From: an uncultured Emergencia sp.
Lineage (GTDB): Bacteria; Bacillota; Clostridia; Peptostreptococcales; Anaerovoracaceae
NCBI GenBank assembly: GCA_904420065.1
Contig: CAJFTU010000049.1
Coordinates: 100,552 to 164,551 of the forward strand
Length of the DNA: 64,000 bases
Direction of reading: 5' to 3'
In this document: in pieces, positions 25,988 to 33,447 of the stretch
Numbering within the stretch: the first letter of the stretch is position 1
Layout of the letters: each line of letters opens with the position of its first letter
Program-made: the position numbers and the translations under genes
Notes under the pieces: generated by a model
Seen by the model: the letters and a program-made list of their open reading frames with translations, nothing else
Told to the model about the DNA's origin: nothing
The model's database searches: none

Positions 25988-26682
25988 GCAGAACAGAGAG
26001 AACCGAACTGTTAATCGGTACGGAAGGTGTGAAAAAATTAGAGCGATCCGGGGTACTGGTATTCGGAGTCGGCGGAGTCGGAGGTTTCGTCATCGAGGCG
26101 CTGGCCCGAGCCGGTTTGGGGCGCATTGCTATTGTAGACGGAGACACGGTGTCGGAAAGTAATATCAACAGGCAGATCATCGCCACCGATGCAACCGTGG
26201 GAAAGATGAAGGCAGAGGTGATGAAAGAGAGAATTCTGTCCATAAATCCGGAGTGCAAAGCAGAGGCCTACGGCTTTTTTTATCTGCCCGGTGAAAAATC
26301 AGCCGAATGTTTTCGGTTTGAAGAATACGATTATGTCGTCGACGCCGTCGATATGGTGGCGGCAAAGATCGACATCATAGACAGAAGCAGGACCGCGGGC
26401 GTGCCGGTGATCTCTTCTATGGGAACGGGAAACAAGCTGGATCCTTCCCGATTTGAAATCGCACCTATTGAGAAGACCAGTGTATGTCCTCTGGCCAGAG
26501 TAGTAAGAAGGGAACTGCGGCGTCGGGGCATTGAAGGGGTCGATGTGCTCTATTCAAAGGAAGAACCGGTAAAGACAGGGAGTTCGGTGCCGGGAAGTAT
26601 CAGTTTTGTGCCTTCTACAGCGGGTCTTCTGATCGCGGGGCATGTGGTTAACCGTATTCTTAACGGAGAGGCGCGAGTGTAA
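25984..26682 (+). CDS. tcdA: tRNA threonylcarbamoyladenosine dehydratase TcdA
   Basis: A 232-residue E1-like ThiF/HesA enzyme that makes cyclic t6A37 in tRNA using ATP. The nucleotide site is VLVFGVGGVGGFVIEALARAGLG with the conserved VDGDTVSESNINRQ; YDYVVDAVDMVAAK and SSMGTGNKLDP are typical of TcdA. The length is slightly short of the E. coli enzyme, as usual in Firmicutes. It is the last gene of the 25-kb cluster. Confidence 0.93.
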   Translation: MSRTERTELLIGTEGVKKLERSGVLVFGVGGVGGFVIEALARAGLGRIAIVDGDTVSESNINRQIIATDATVGKMKAEVMKERILSINPECKAEAYGFFYLPGEKSAECFRFEEYDYVVDAVDMVAAKIDIIDRSRTAGVPVISSMGTGNKLDPSRFEIAPIEKTSVCPLARVVRRELRRRGIEGVDVLYSKEEPVKTGSSVPGSISFVPSTAGLLIAGHVVNRILNGEARV

Positions 26683-26837
26683 AGGCAGGGAAGTCTGTCC
26701 TGACAAAACTTCGCTTGATCACATTAATTTCCAAAAAACAACATATAGCCGTGGTAAAATAGTCATGTTTGAACACTTGACCGCCATGCAGGCGGCCGGC
26801 ATCATGACTGTTTTTTATTGCTTCAAAAGGAGGAGAG
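26683..26837 (+). promoter_or_regulatory. Leader of the aquaporin/two-component operon
   Basis: An extended -10 element TGGTAAAAT lies near 26752-26760. A GC-rich hairpin (CCGCC-ATGCA-GGCGG) is followed within about 20 bases by TTTTTT, which could act as an attenuator before the aquaporin site AGGAGGAGAG. Confidence 0.4.
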
Positions 26838-27740
26838 ATGAGAAAGTATATTGCGGAATTTTTAGGAACGGCGATTTTAGTACTGATTGGCTGCGGCAGT
26901 GCAGTAGGAGCCAACGCCATGTTCAGCGCCATGGGACTGCTGCCTGCGGCTTTTACTACCCTTTCGACAGCCGTGGCCTTTGGGCTGACGTTGTTGGTGG
27001 TGATCTGCATTTTCGGAAGATATTCCGGGGCGCATGTGAATCCGGCGGTATCTCTGGCCATGTTAATATCAAAAAAAATGACGGTCAGAGATTTTTTCGG
27101 TTATGTGATCGCTCAACTGGCCGGGGGTACCGCCGCTGCTGCCCTTTTGTCGGTAATCATGGGAGGGACAACTTCGCTCTTTGCTAACGGCTATGATTCT
27201 GAAAGTACCTTTGGAACATCGATGGAAATGGCACTGCTGATTGAAATCGTACTGACCTTCATCTTTGTGACCGCTGTTCTGAGCGTAAAGAAAGAAGATG
27301 AAAATATCACTGTCACTGCGGCAGTGTCTGGCGCCGCTTTGGCTCTGGTCAGCCTTTTCGGCATACCGTTTACCGGTACATCAGTGAATCCGGCCAGATC
27401 GCTGGGTCCTGCGCTGTTTCAGGGAGACGAGGTGATCAGCCAGGTTTGGGTCTTCATCGTGGCGCCTCTTGTCGGGGCCATTTTTGCCGCTCTCTTAGAT
27501 CTGTTCATGAAGAGGGAACCGAAGAAGAGAAAATGGCGCAGAACTGGAAAGGTAAACGAATCGGCAGAAGACGATGCGGCAGATCTTAGCTCTGAGCAGG
27601 AGGCAGATTCAGAATCACTCTGTGAGAAACAGGAAGACGAAACGGTGCAGGAGGAAGGTGATCTGTCTGAAGCTGACTTCCGCAGCGAGTCGGAAGAAGC
27701 AGAGGAAGGCGCCGAACAGAATTCTGCTTGTAGAAGATGA
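26838..27740 (+). CDS. MIP-family aquaporin/glycerol facilitator with acidic C-terminal tail
   Basis: Residues 1-220 form a six-helix major intrinsic protein with both pore motifs, HVNPAVS (NPA at 68-70) and SVNPARS (NPA at 184-186). The arginine after the second NPA is the usual selectivity-filter residue. Residues from about 222 onward are unusual: a basic patch KREPKKRKWRR, then roughly 65 residues dominated by Glu, Asp, Ser and Gln. The tail-coding region overlaps the response-regulator frame by about 80 bases. The pore probably conducts water or small neutral solutes; the tail could be a regulatory arm. Confidence 0.9.
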   Translation: MRKYIAEFLGTAILVLIGCGSAVGANAMFSAMGLLPAAFTTLSTAVAFGLTLLVVICIFGRYSGAHVNPAVSLAMLISKKMTVRDFFGYVIAQLAGGTAAAALLSVIMGGTTSLFANGYDSESTFGTSMEMALLIEIVLTFIFVTAVLSVKKEDENITVTAAVSGAALALVSLFGIPFTGTSVNPARSLGPALFQGDEVISQVWVFIVAPLVGAIFAALLDLFMKREPKKRKWRRTGKVNESAEDDAADLSSEQEADSESLCEKQEDETVQEEGDLSEADFRSESEEAEEGAEQNSACRR

Positions 27741-28407
27741 AGAAAAAATCGCCAGATTTATTGAATTGGAACTGGCTCATGAAGGATACGAGGTGGAAAA
27801 AAGCGGAAACGGAAGAGAGGGATTGGAACTGGCTCAGAGCGGCAGGTTCGATCTGATTCTCCTCGACATCATGCTTCCTCAGCTGAACGGACTTGAAGTC
27901 CTGAGAAGACTGCGAAAAAATTCGGATGTTCCGGTGATCATGCTGACTGCGCGGGATGCGGTCATGGATAAGGTTTCCGGTCTGGACGCAGGAGCCGACG
28001 ATTACATCACCAAGCCCTTCGCTATAGAGGAACTGCTGGCTCGTATTCGGGTTGCTCTAAAGAAGAGGAGCGGAAGACAACAGGAAACCAAAAAACTTTT
28101 CGCTAACGGAGTGATCATGGATGTAGACCGCCACCAGGTCACGGTCAGGGATCAGAATGTGGAACTGAATCATCGGGAGTACGAGCTGGTTCGGGTTTTG
28201 CTGACCAATAAGAACATCGTCATGAACAGGCAGCAGCTGATGAACCAGGTGTGCGGGTACGACTACATGGGAGAAACTAATATTATCGACGTATACGTCA
28301 GACATATCCGCGCTAAGATCGACGATCGCTTTCGGATCAGATTTATTACGACAGTCAGGGGAGCCGGTTATGTGATAAGAGAGGAAGAAGATGAAAAACA
28401 GGGATAA
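27658..28407 (+). CDS. OmpR-family response regulator (start uncertain)
   Basis: A two-domain regulator. The receiver shows RILLVEDEEKIA, phosphoacceptor Asp in LILLDIMLPQLNG and the Lys in DYITKPFAIEE. The winged-helix domain includes LNHREYELVRVLL and IIDVYVRHIRAKID. The frame is open from 27574. The receiver normally begins 2-4 residues before ILLVED, but no ATG/GTG/TTG exists there; the nearest is GTG 27658, only 3 bases after AGGAGG, adding about 20 odd residues. An AUU start at 27721 is the alternative. It overlaps the kinase gene by 17 bases. Confidence 0.9.
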   Translation: MICLKLTSAASRKKQRKAPNRILLVEDEEKIARFIELELAHEGYEVEKSGNGREGLELAQSGRFDLILLDIMLPQLNGLEVLRRLRKNSDVPVIMLTARDAVMDKVSGLDAGADDYITKPFAIEELLARIRVALKKRSGRQQETKKLFANGVIMDVDRHQVTVRDQNVELNHREYELVRVLLTNKNIVMNRQQLMNQVCGYDYMGETNIIDVYVRHIRAKIDDRFRIRFITTVRGAGYVIREEEDEKQG

Positions 28408-29620
28408 CAGTCGTATGACGTCCATCGCACGAAAACTGAACATGGATTTCTGGTCCAGACAGCTGGCCAGTTTTCTGCTCATCGATATTCTGCTCGTCGG
28501 TCTTGCAGCCGGTGTTTTCTTTGCCTGGCGGGAAGGAATTGTTCCCCAGGGACAGGAGGTGGCGGATCGCTATTTTATCGGGGACGGTTGGGACAGCTAT
28601 CAGTATGTCATAGAGTCGGAAACCGGCGAAATGTATCGCTATCCGATCAGCCGCCTCGTGGATCTGCTTCGGGCGCCGGCGATAGTGCTGATCGTCGTTC
28701 AGGTTGTATCGCTGATCGATGATCTTTTTTTTACCAAGAAGATACGGAAAAGGCTCAGACCTCTCTACGAAATGGCCGTCAGAACGGAACAACTGAGCAG
28801 CCTTCCTCCAGACAGCGAAAAATTTGCTAGTTTTGAGCGGGCAATTTCCAGTCTGGATCCGGAGGAACCTGGCGCCAGGGTAAAAACCGGCGATAAGGAA
28901 CTGCAGAGCCTGGAAATTGCCATAAACAATCTGCTCGACAGGATGAGGGAAAGCTATCGCCAACAGGAACGATTTGTCTCTGACGCTTCCCACGAACTGC
29001 GCACGCCGATTTCGGTCATACAGGGATACGTCAACATGCTCGATCGCTGGGGAAAGGATGATCCGAAAATTTTGGACGAATCCATTGAAGCGCTTAAAAA
29101 TGAATCGGAACACATGAAACTGCTGATCGAACAGCTGCTGTTTTTGGCCCGGGGAGACAGCGGCAGAAATACTCTGCATCCCGAGAATTTCGATCTGGCG
29201 GCCATGGTCAGAGAAGTCTGGGAAGAATCGGCCATGATCGACGAGGGACACCACTACGAATTTGAAGGGAATGACCCACTGCCTGTCCTCGGGGATCCGG
29301 CGCTTCTCAAGCAGTCGCTGCGGATTCTGGTTCAGAATGCTTCCAAGTACTCGGAAAAGGGCGGTCGGATTTTGCTTAAAGCAAAGGTGGTGGAAGACCG
29401 TCCCGCTTTTATCGTTCAGGATGAGGGCCTGGGCATGGCGGAGTCGGAAATCATCCACGTCTTTGAGCGGTTTTACCGCTCAGAAGGGGCGAGAAGCAGA
29501 ACCGAGGGAGGTACGGGACTGGGGCTTTCCATTGCCAAGTGGATTGTGGACGCGCACAGGGGAACTATAGAGGTTTTGTCCAGACCGGAGTTCGGAACCC
29601 GGTTTACCGTAAAGCTCTAA
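28391..29620 (+). CDS. Sensor histidine kinase
   Basis: A 409-residue membrane kinase paired with the preceding regulator. Two helices (LASFLLIDILLVGLAAGVFF and APAIVLIVVQVVSLI) enclose a short outer segment of about 60 residues. HisKA contains SDASHELRTPISV with the phospho-His, and the ATPase domain has VQNASKY (N box), DEGLGMAE (G1) and GGTGLGLSIAKWIVD (G2). The small sensor loop and linkage to an aquaporin suggest an osmotic or envelope signal, but that is inference. Confidence 0.93.
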   Translation: MKNRDNSRMTSIARKLNMDFWSRQLASFLLIDILLVGLAAGVFFAWREGIVPQGQEVADRYFIGDGWDSYQYVIESETGEMYRYPISRLVDLLRAPAIVLIVVQVVSLIDDLFFTKKIRKRLRPLYEMAVRTEQLSSLPPDSEKFASFERAISSLDPEEPGARVKTGDKELQSLEIAINNLLDRMRESYRQQERFVSDASHELRTPISVIQGYVNMLDRWGKDDPKILDESIEALKNESEHMKLLIEQLLFLARGDSGRNTLHPENFDLAAMVREVWEESAMIDEGHHYEFEGNDPLPVLGDPALLKQSLRILVQNASKYSEKGGRILLKAKVVEDRPAFIVQDEGLGMAESEIIHVFERFYRSEGARSRTEGGTGLGLSIAKWIVDAHRGTIEVLSRPEFGTRFTVKL

Positions 29621-29634
29621 AATGCAAAAAATGG

Positions 29635-29663
29635 GCATAGACGGTTGTGACAGCGCATATATT
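29635..29663 (+). promoter_or_regulatory. Possible sporulation (SigG/SigE-like) promoter of pdaA
   Basis: GCATA, a 16-base gap and CATATATT recall SigE/SigG promoters, which fits a cortex enzyme. The start point would fall close to or just past the annotated ATG. Confidence 0.4.
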
Positions 29664-29668
29664 CTACC

Positions 29669-30511
29669 ATGTTGATCGATGTGAATAAAAAGAGACTGAA
29701 AAAAATGGGCGCGGGCGTTTTGGCCGCGGCCTTGGTCATCGGTGCAGCCGCCGGATTTCGCGTGATTCATCCCGGCCCGGCAGGCGGCGACGGCGGGCAG
29801 ACCGTTTCCCAGCCGGCAGATACGGAGGGAGTAAACTGGGGATTATCCTTCGGAGAAGAAGGAAAGACACCGGCAGGAAACGCCAGCAGCAGCCAGCTGA
29901 AAGAATACGACGCGTTTTATTGCGGAGACGAAGCAAAGAAGACGCTGTATCTGACTTTCGACGCCGGTTACGAAAACGGGTATACCGATGAAATTCTGGA
30001 TGTGCTGAAGAAGGAAAAGGTTCCGGCGGCGTTTTTCGTGGTCGGAACGTATATCGAAGATAATCCGGACCTGATCCGCAGGATGGAAAAAGAGGGACAT
30101 ATCGTGGGCAATCATACCATGAGCCATCCGGATATGTCTTCCATTGCCGATCAGGATACGTTCAAAAAGGAACTGGAACAGGTGGAAGAGCTGTATAAAG
30201 AGATGACCGGAAAAGAGATGAAAAAGTTCTATCGTCCGCCTCAGGGCAAGTTCAGTTTCCACAACCTGGAGCAAGCGAAGAACCTGGGCTACACCACGGT
30301 GTTTTGGAGTCTGGCCTATGTGGACTGGTATACCGATCAGCAGCCGACCCGAGAAGAGGCGTTGGAAAAACTGATTCCCAGAACCCACAACGGTGCAATT
30401 ATCCTGCTTCATTCCACATCAAAAACCAATGCCCGCATTCTCCAGGAATTAATAACCAAATGGAAAGAAGAAGGGTATCAATTTGCCTCTCTGGAAAAAT
30501 TGGGCATGTGA
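29669..30511 (+). CDS. pdaA: Polysaccharide deacetylase, PdaA-like (spore cortex)
   Basis: A 280-residue NodB-fold enzyme. The N-terminal helix (GAGVLAAALVIGAAAGF) anchors or exports it. The motifs LTFDAGYENGYT, HTMSHPD, FYRPPQGKFS and VDWYTDQQ match the delta-lactam-forming PdaA group, where muramic acid residues are deacetylated during cortex assembly. No good ribosome-binding site precedes ATG 29669; GTG 29681 or ATG near 29705 are alternatives, especially if the sporulation promoter is real. The DUF1836 and spore-coat genes follow. Confidence 0.9.
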   Translation: MLIDVNKKRLKKMGAGVLAAALVIGAAAGFRVIHPGPAGGDGGQTVSQPADTEGVNWGLSFGEEGKTPAGNASSSQLKEYDAFYCGDEAKKTLYLTFDAGYENGYTDEILDVLKKEKVPAAFFVVGTYIEDNPDLIRRMEKEGHIVGNHTMSHPDMSSIADQDTFKKELEQVEELYKEMTGKEMKKFYRPPQGKFSFHNLEQAKNLGYTTVFWSLAYVDWYTDQQPTREEALEKLIPRTHNGAIILLHSTSKTNARILQELITKWKEEGYQFASLEKLGM

Positions 30512-30538
30512 TTACAATGAAAATTAGTTTTAGAAATA

Positions 30539-30582
30539 AAAACCGCTATATATGATATTTAACATTATATAAAGCGGTTTTT
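30539..30582 (+). terminator. Terminator after pdaA
   Basis: AAAACCGCT...AGCGGTTTT with an inner TATATA pairing, ending in TTTTT. Confidence 0.75.
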
Positions 30583-30599
30583 AAAATGTCAACAAGGAA

Positions 30600-30628
30600 T
30601 TGCAAAAAAGACGGAAATGTTTTATACT
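30600..30628 (+). promoter_or_regulatory. Promoter of the DUF1836 gene
   Basis: TTGCAA, 17-bp spacer, TATACT. The start point near 30635 rules out the upstream in-frame starts in the track ORF. Confidence 0.65.
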
Positions 30629-30662
30629 ATTGTGTATGAAAAAAGTGAAGGAGAGACGCCCG

Positions 30663-31184
30663 ATGAGAGAACTGGATGAATTTAAAGATAAGCTGAGACA
30701 TGCACGGCCGGAGCAGTGGGACCTGATACCGGATATTGAGCTTTATATGGACCAGGTGATCAGCTACATGACGCGGCAGCATATCGGTCTGGAGCTGGAT
30801 GGAGATGAGAACTTGACCTCAGCGATGATCAACAACTATATCAAGAGCGGTCTACTGCCCCGGGCCCGGGGAAAGAAGTACAACCGTGAACATATCGGTT
30901 ATCTGACGGCTATTTGTCTTCTGAAACAGGTGCTCAGTGTCAGCGAAACCGGCGCTTTGCTCAGGCAGCAGATGGAGAACCGCAGCGTAGAGGATTTTTA
31001 CCGTCACTATACGGAAATTCTGGATGAAGAATTTTCCAGAACTGCTGATGAGATTGGGGACGGATCCGACAAGGAGGAACTGATGCAGTTGGCGCTGCAG
31101 ATGGCCGTTTCCAGCTACGCGCAGATGCTGTCCTGCAAAAAAATATTGGAATTCACCGCATCAGAAGAGAAGCGGGAAGAGTAG
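30663..31184 (+). CDS. DUF1836 domain protein
   Basis: A 173-residue protein beginning MRELDEFKDKL, with NLTSAMINNYIKSGLLPRARGKKYNREHIGYL, a helix-turn-helix-like segment reminiscent of MerR proteins, and a helical C-terminal half. This matches the DUF1836 family of Firmicutes, whose function is unknown but may be DNA binding. The start at 30663 follows GAAGGAGAGACGCCCG and is supported by the promoter position. Its terminator overlaps the cotJA control region. Confidence 0.85.
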   Translation: MRELDEFKDKLRHARPEQWDLIPDIELYMDQVISYMTRQHIGLELDGDENLTSAMINNYIKSGLLPRARGKKYNREHIGYLTAICLLKQVLSVSETGALLRQQMENRSVEDFYRHYTEILDEEFSRTADEIGDGSDKEELMQLALQMAVSSYAQMLSCKKILEFTASEEKREE

Positions 31185-31208
31185 CCGGCAATCGGACCGG
31201 GATGTTGT

Positions 31209-31237
31209 CACGTTTTTTATCCCCCTTTCATAGTATA
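31209..31237 (+). promoter_or_regulatory. SigK/SigE-like promoter of cotJABC
   Basis: CAC, exactly 17 bases, then CATAGTATA, matching the mother-cell sigma pattern AC-N16/17-CATAnnnTA. Expected start about 31244. Confidence 0.6.
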
Positions 31238-31268
31238 GAATATCTTACTGTGAAAGGGGTTTTATTTT
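31222..31268 (+). terminator. Terminator of the DUF1836 gene, overlapping the cotJA ribosome-binding site
   Basis: CCCCTTTCA (31222-31230) pairs with TGAAAGGGG (31251-31259) and TTTTATTTT follows. The 3' arm is also the cotJA ribosome-binding site AAAGGGG. Confidence 0.7.
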
Positions 31269-31554
31269 GGATAGAAAAGAGCCTTATGTCGGCATGCCGA
31301 TTGTTCTCGGCGACTTTGAAGAAGTGACGGCTCCTACTTGCTGCGACGCAGAGATCAGGCCGCAGCCGCAGCCTCAGCCAGATACGGAAACATCTCCGCA
31401 GCCGCCTCAGCAGACGATGATGGTCGCCATGGCTTATGTACCGTGGCAGAGATGGCAGCAGCCCTACGATTACGAGAGAGGGTTTCAGACGGGAACAATT
31501 TTCCCGGATCTGGATCTTCCGTTCACGGGCTATCAGGGAGGTATGAATCGATGA
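31267..31554 (+). CDS. cotJA: Spore coat associated protein CotJA
   Basis: A 95-residue CotJA. The opening DRKEPYVGMPIVLGDFE, a Pro/Gln-rich middle (RPQPQPQPDTETSPQPPQQ) and MVAMAYVPWQRWQQPYDYERGFQTGTIFPDLDLPF are family hallmarks. The start is TTG 31267, 7 bases after AAAGGGG. It overlaps cotJB at ATGA. CotJ proteins reside in the inner coat with a manganese catalase. Confidence 0.93.
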   Translation: MDRKEPYVGMPIVLGDFEEVTAPTCCDAEIRPQPQPQPDTETSPQPPQQTMMVAMAYVPWQRWQQPYDYERGFQTGTIFPDLDLPFTGYQGGMNR

Positions 31555-31799
31555 CGAGACAGGAAGCGATGAGAAAGGTACAGATGTACAGCTTTGCCCT
31601 GGATGATACGGGACTTTTTCTGGATACCCATCCTACCAACAGGGCGGCGCTGACCTTTTACGGTGATACACTGAAGAGGTATCTCGAAGCGATTGAAGTG
31701 TATGAGGATCAATTCGGTCCGTTGACAGCGGAGGATTCGGAAACGCAAAAAGGCTGGACCTGGGTAGAAACACCTTGGCCGTGGGAAATGGAGGATTAG
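31551..31799 (+). CDS. cotJB: Spore coat protein CotJB
   Basis: An 82-residue CotJB: MTRQEAMRKVQMYSFAL, TNRAALTFY and WTWVETPWPWEME. The track's longer ORF (from 31338) is an artefact; ATG 31551 follows CAGGGAGGTATGAATCG and overlaps the cotJA stop. One base separates it from cotJC. Confidence 0.93.
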   Translation: MTRQEAMRKVQMYSFALDDTGLFLDTHPTNRAALTFYGDTLKRYLEAIEVYEDQFGPLTAEDSETQKGWTWVETPWPWEMED

Positions 31800-31800
31800 C

Positions 31801-32400
31801 ATGTGGACATATGAGAAGAAACTGCAGTATCCGGTAAGAATTAAAAATCCAAATCCGGCGATGGCGAAGTTTATCATAAGCCAGTACGGAGGTCCGGATG
31901 GTGAAATCGGCGCTTCTCTTAGGTATCTTTCGCAGAGATACTCAATGCCGTTCCGGAAGGTGGCGGCTGTACTTACCGACGTAGGAAGCGAAGAACTGGG
32001 ACATTTTGAAATGGTAGCGACCATTGTGCACCAGCTGACGAAAAACATGACTATGGAACAGATCAGAGAGGCGGGATTTCAGGAGTACTTTGTGGATCAT
32101 ACCTCGGGGGTCTACGCCCAGGCGGCGGCAGGGTTTCCGTTTGACGCACTCTGCTTTGCCTCCAAGGGGGATGCGATTACCGATCTGACCGAGGATATGG
32201 CTGCAGAACAGAAGGCGCGTACCACATATGACAATATCCTGCGCATGGTGGACGATCCCGACGTAATTGACCCGATCCGCTTTCTCCGTCAGCGAGAAAT
32301 CGTACATTTTCAGAGATTCGGTGAAGCCCTGCGAATTGTGCAGGATAATCTGGATTCTAAGAACTTCTATGCGATCAATCCGGAATTCGATATGCGATAG
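31801..32400 (+). CDS. cotJC: Spore coat protein CotJC, manganese catalase family
   Basis: A 199-residue four-helix ferritin-like protein. Helical segments with carboxylate and His ligands appear as EELGHFEMVATIVHQL, AAEQKARTTYDNIL and REIVHFQRFGEAL, the di-manganese catalase pattern. In spore formers it protects against peroxide and is incorporated in the coat. It is last in the operon and followed by a bidirectional terminator. Confidence 0.95.
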   Translation: MWTYEKKLQYPVRIKNPNPAMAKFIISQYGGPDGEIGASLRYLSQRYSMPFRKVAAVLTDVGSEELGHFEMVATIVHQLTKNMTMEQIREAGFQEYFVDHTSGVYAQAAAGFPFDALCFASKGDAITDLTEDMAAEQKARTTYDNILRMVDDPDVIDPIRFLRQREIVHFQRFGEALRIVQDNLDSKNFYAINPEFDMR

Positions 32401-32415
32401 GGGTTAGAACACAGC

Positions 32416-32467
32416 AGAAAACCTGCTGAGCGACGCGGCAGCCGGGCGTCCGTTCAGCAGGTTTTCT
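32416..32467. terminator. Bidirectional terminator, cotJC / iclR
   Basis: AGAAAACCTGCTGA pairs with TCAGCAGGTTTTCT over a 24-base loop, serving the two convergent genes. Confidence 0.85.
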
Positions 32468-32471
32468 GGTT

Positions 32472-33263
32472 TCAGTATTCAGAAAGATACTTGATCTTTT
32501 TCAGCTGTCCGCTGATTTCTTCGGAAATACTCTTTAGTTCTTGCTCGATGGAACTCAGATCCTTCATGAAAATTCTGGCCTTTGGACCGGTTATACCGAT
32601 AGTAGCATTGATCGGTCCAAGGTGATTGTGAAGCGGAACGCTCATGCAGAACAAGCCGTATTCATATTCCTCATCATCATAGGAAATGCCCTTCTCTTTA
32701 ATTTTTCTCTTTTCTTCGATGAACTCGTCGTAAGAGCAGATGGAGTTCAAGGTCTTTTGGATCGGTGCGTTACTTTCAAAGTATTCGGTAAGTCGGTTAT
32801 CGCTGAAATTGGATAAAAAAATTTTACCGCTGGCAGAGCAGTTCAGGGGTGAAAACGGCACCAGTCTTGACGTCAGGGCAGAAGCGTCTCCTTCGAAAGA
32901 GGAGAGGGTGAGCACCATGTTCTGGTAAAGAACGCTGAGGCAGCTGGACTCGCCGATTTCCCTGGAGAAACTCTCCAGATAGTCAGAAACGATGGAAGGC
33001 AGATCTGTGTTGGCCTTGACGGATTCTCCGTAATAGATAAATTTGAGACCCAGTTTGTAGCAATCGGTCAAATCATCTTTTTTTATAAACTCATGCAGCT
33101 CCAGCGCCTGCAGAATGCGGTGAAGCGTAGCCTTGGGAAGGCAAAGAGACTTCTGGATCTCTGCAAAGGTCGTTTCGTGGTTGGAAATAAAGTCTATGAC
33201 GCTCAGAGTTTTTTCGATGGCATTGAGCGTATTTGGCTGTTTTGACGGTGTAATGTCACTCAA
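32472..33263 (-). CDS. IclR family transcriptional regulator
   Basis: A 263-residue IclR protein. The N-terminal winged helix (TFAEIQKSLCLPKATLHRILQ) is followed by a GAF-like effector domain with SASGKIFLSNF, EYEYGLFCMSVPL and GPINATIGITGP. It starts at TTG 33263 after AAGGAG. It is divergent from the peptide importer operon and is its likely repressor or activator; the ligand may be a peptide or amino-acid breakdown product. Confidence 0.92.
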   Translation of the reverse strand: MSDITPSKQPNTLNAIEKTLSVIDFISNHETTFAEIQKSLCLPKATLHRILQALELHEFIKKDDLTDCYKLGLKFIYYGESVKANTDLPSIVSDYLESFSREIGESSCLSVLYQNMVLTLSSFEGDASALTSRLVPFSPLNCSASGKIFLSNFSDNRLTEYFESNAPIQKTLNSICSYDEFIEEKRKIKEKGISYDDEEYEYGLFCMSVPLHNHLGPINATIGITGPKARIFMKDLSSIEQELKSISEEISGQLKKIKYLSEY

Positions 33264-33377
33264 TTCCGTTTTCTCCTTGTATCTTATATCATTTTTATAT
33301 ATTTTGTTTCTGGTGTAATTCTAACAATATTAACTAAAGATGTCAAATCTGCTTTTTTTGACAATAAATAATTTGTA

Positions 33378-33406
33378 TTGACAAAATTCCGAAAACTAAC
33401 TATAAT
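33378..33406 (+). promoter_or_regulatory. Consensus SigA promoter of the peptide importer operon
   Basis: TTGACA, exactly 17 bases, TATAAT: both hexamers are consensus. A second TTGACA lies about 20 bases upstream (33358-33363). Such a strong promoter next to a divergent IclR gene suggests repression. Confidence 0.8.
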
Positions 33407-33447
33407 AAAAAATATTCTGGAACTAAGTTTCAAAACGGAGGAACGAA

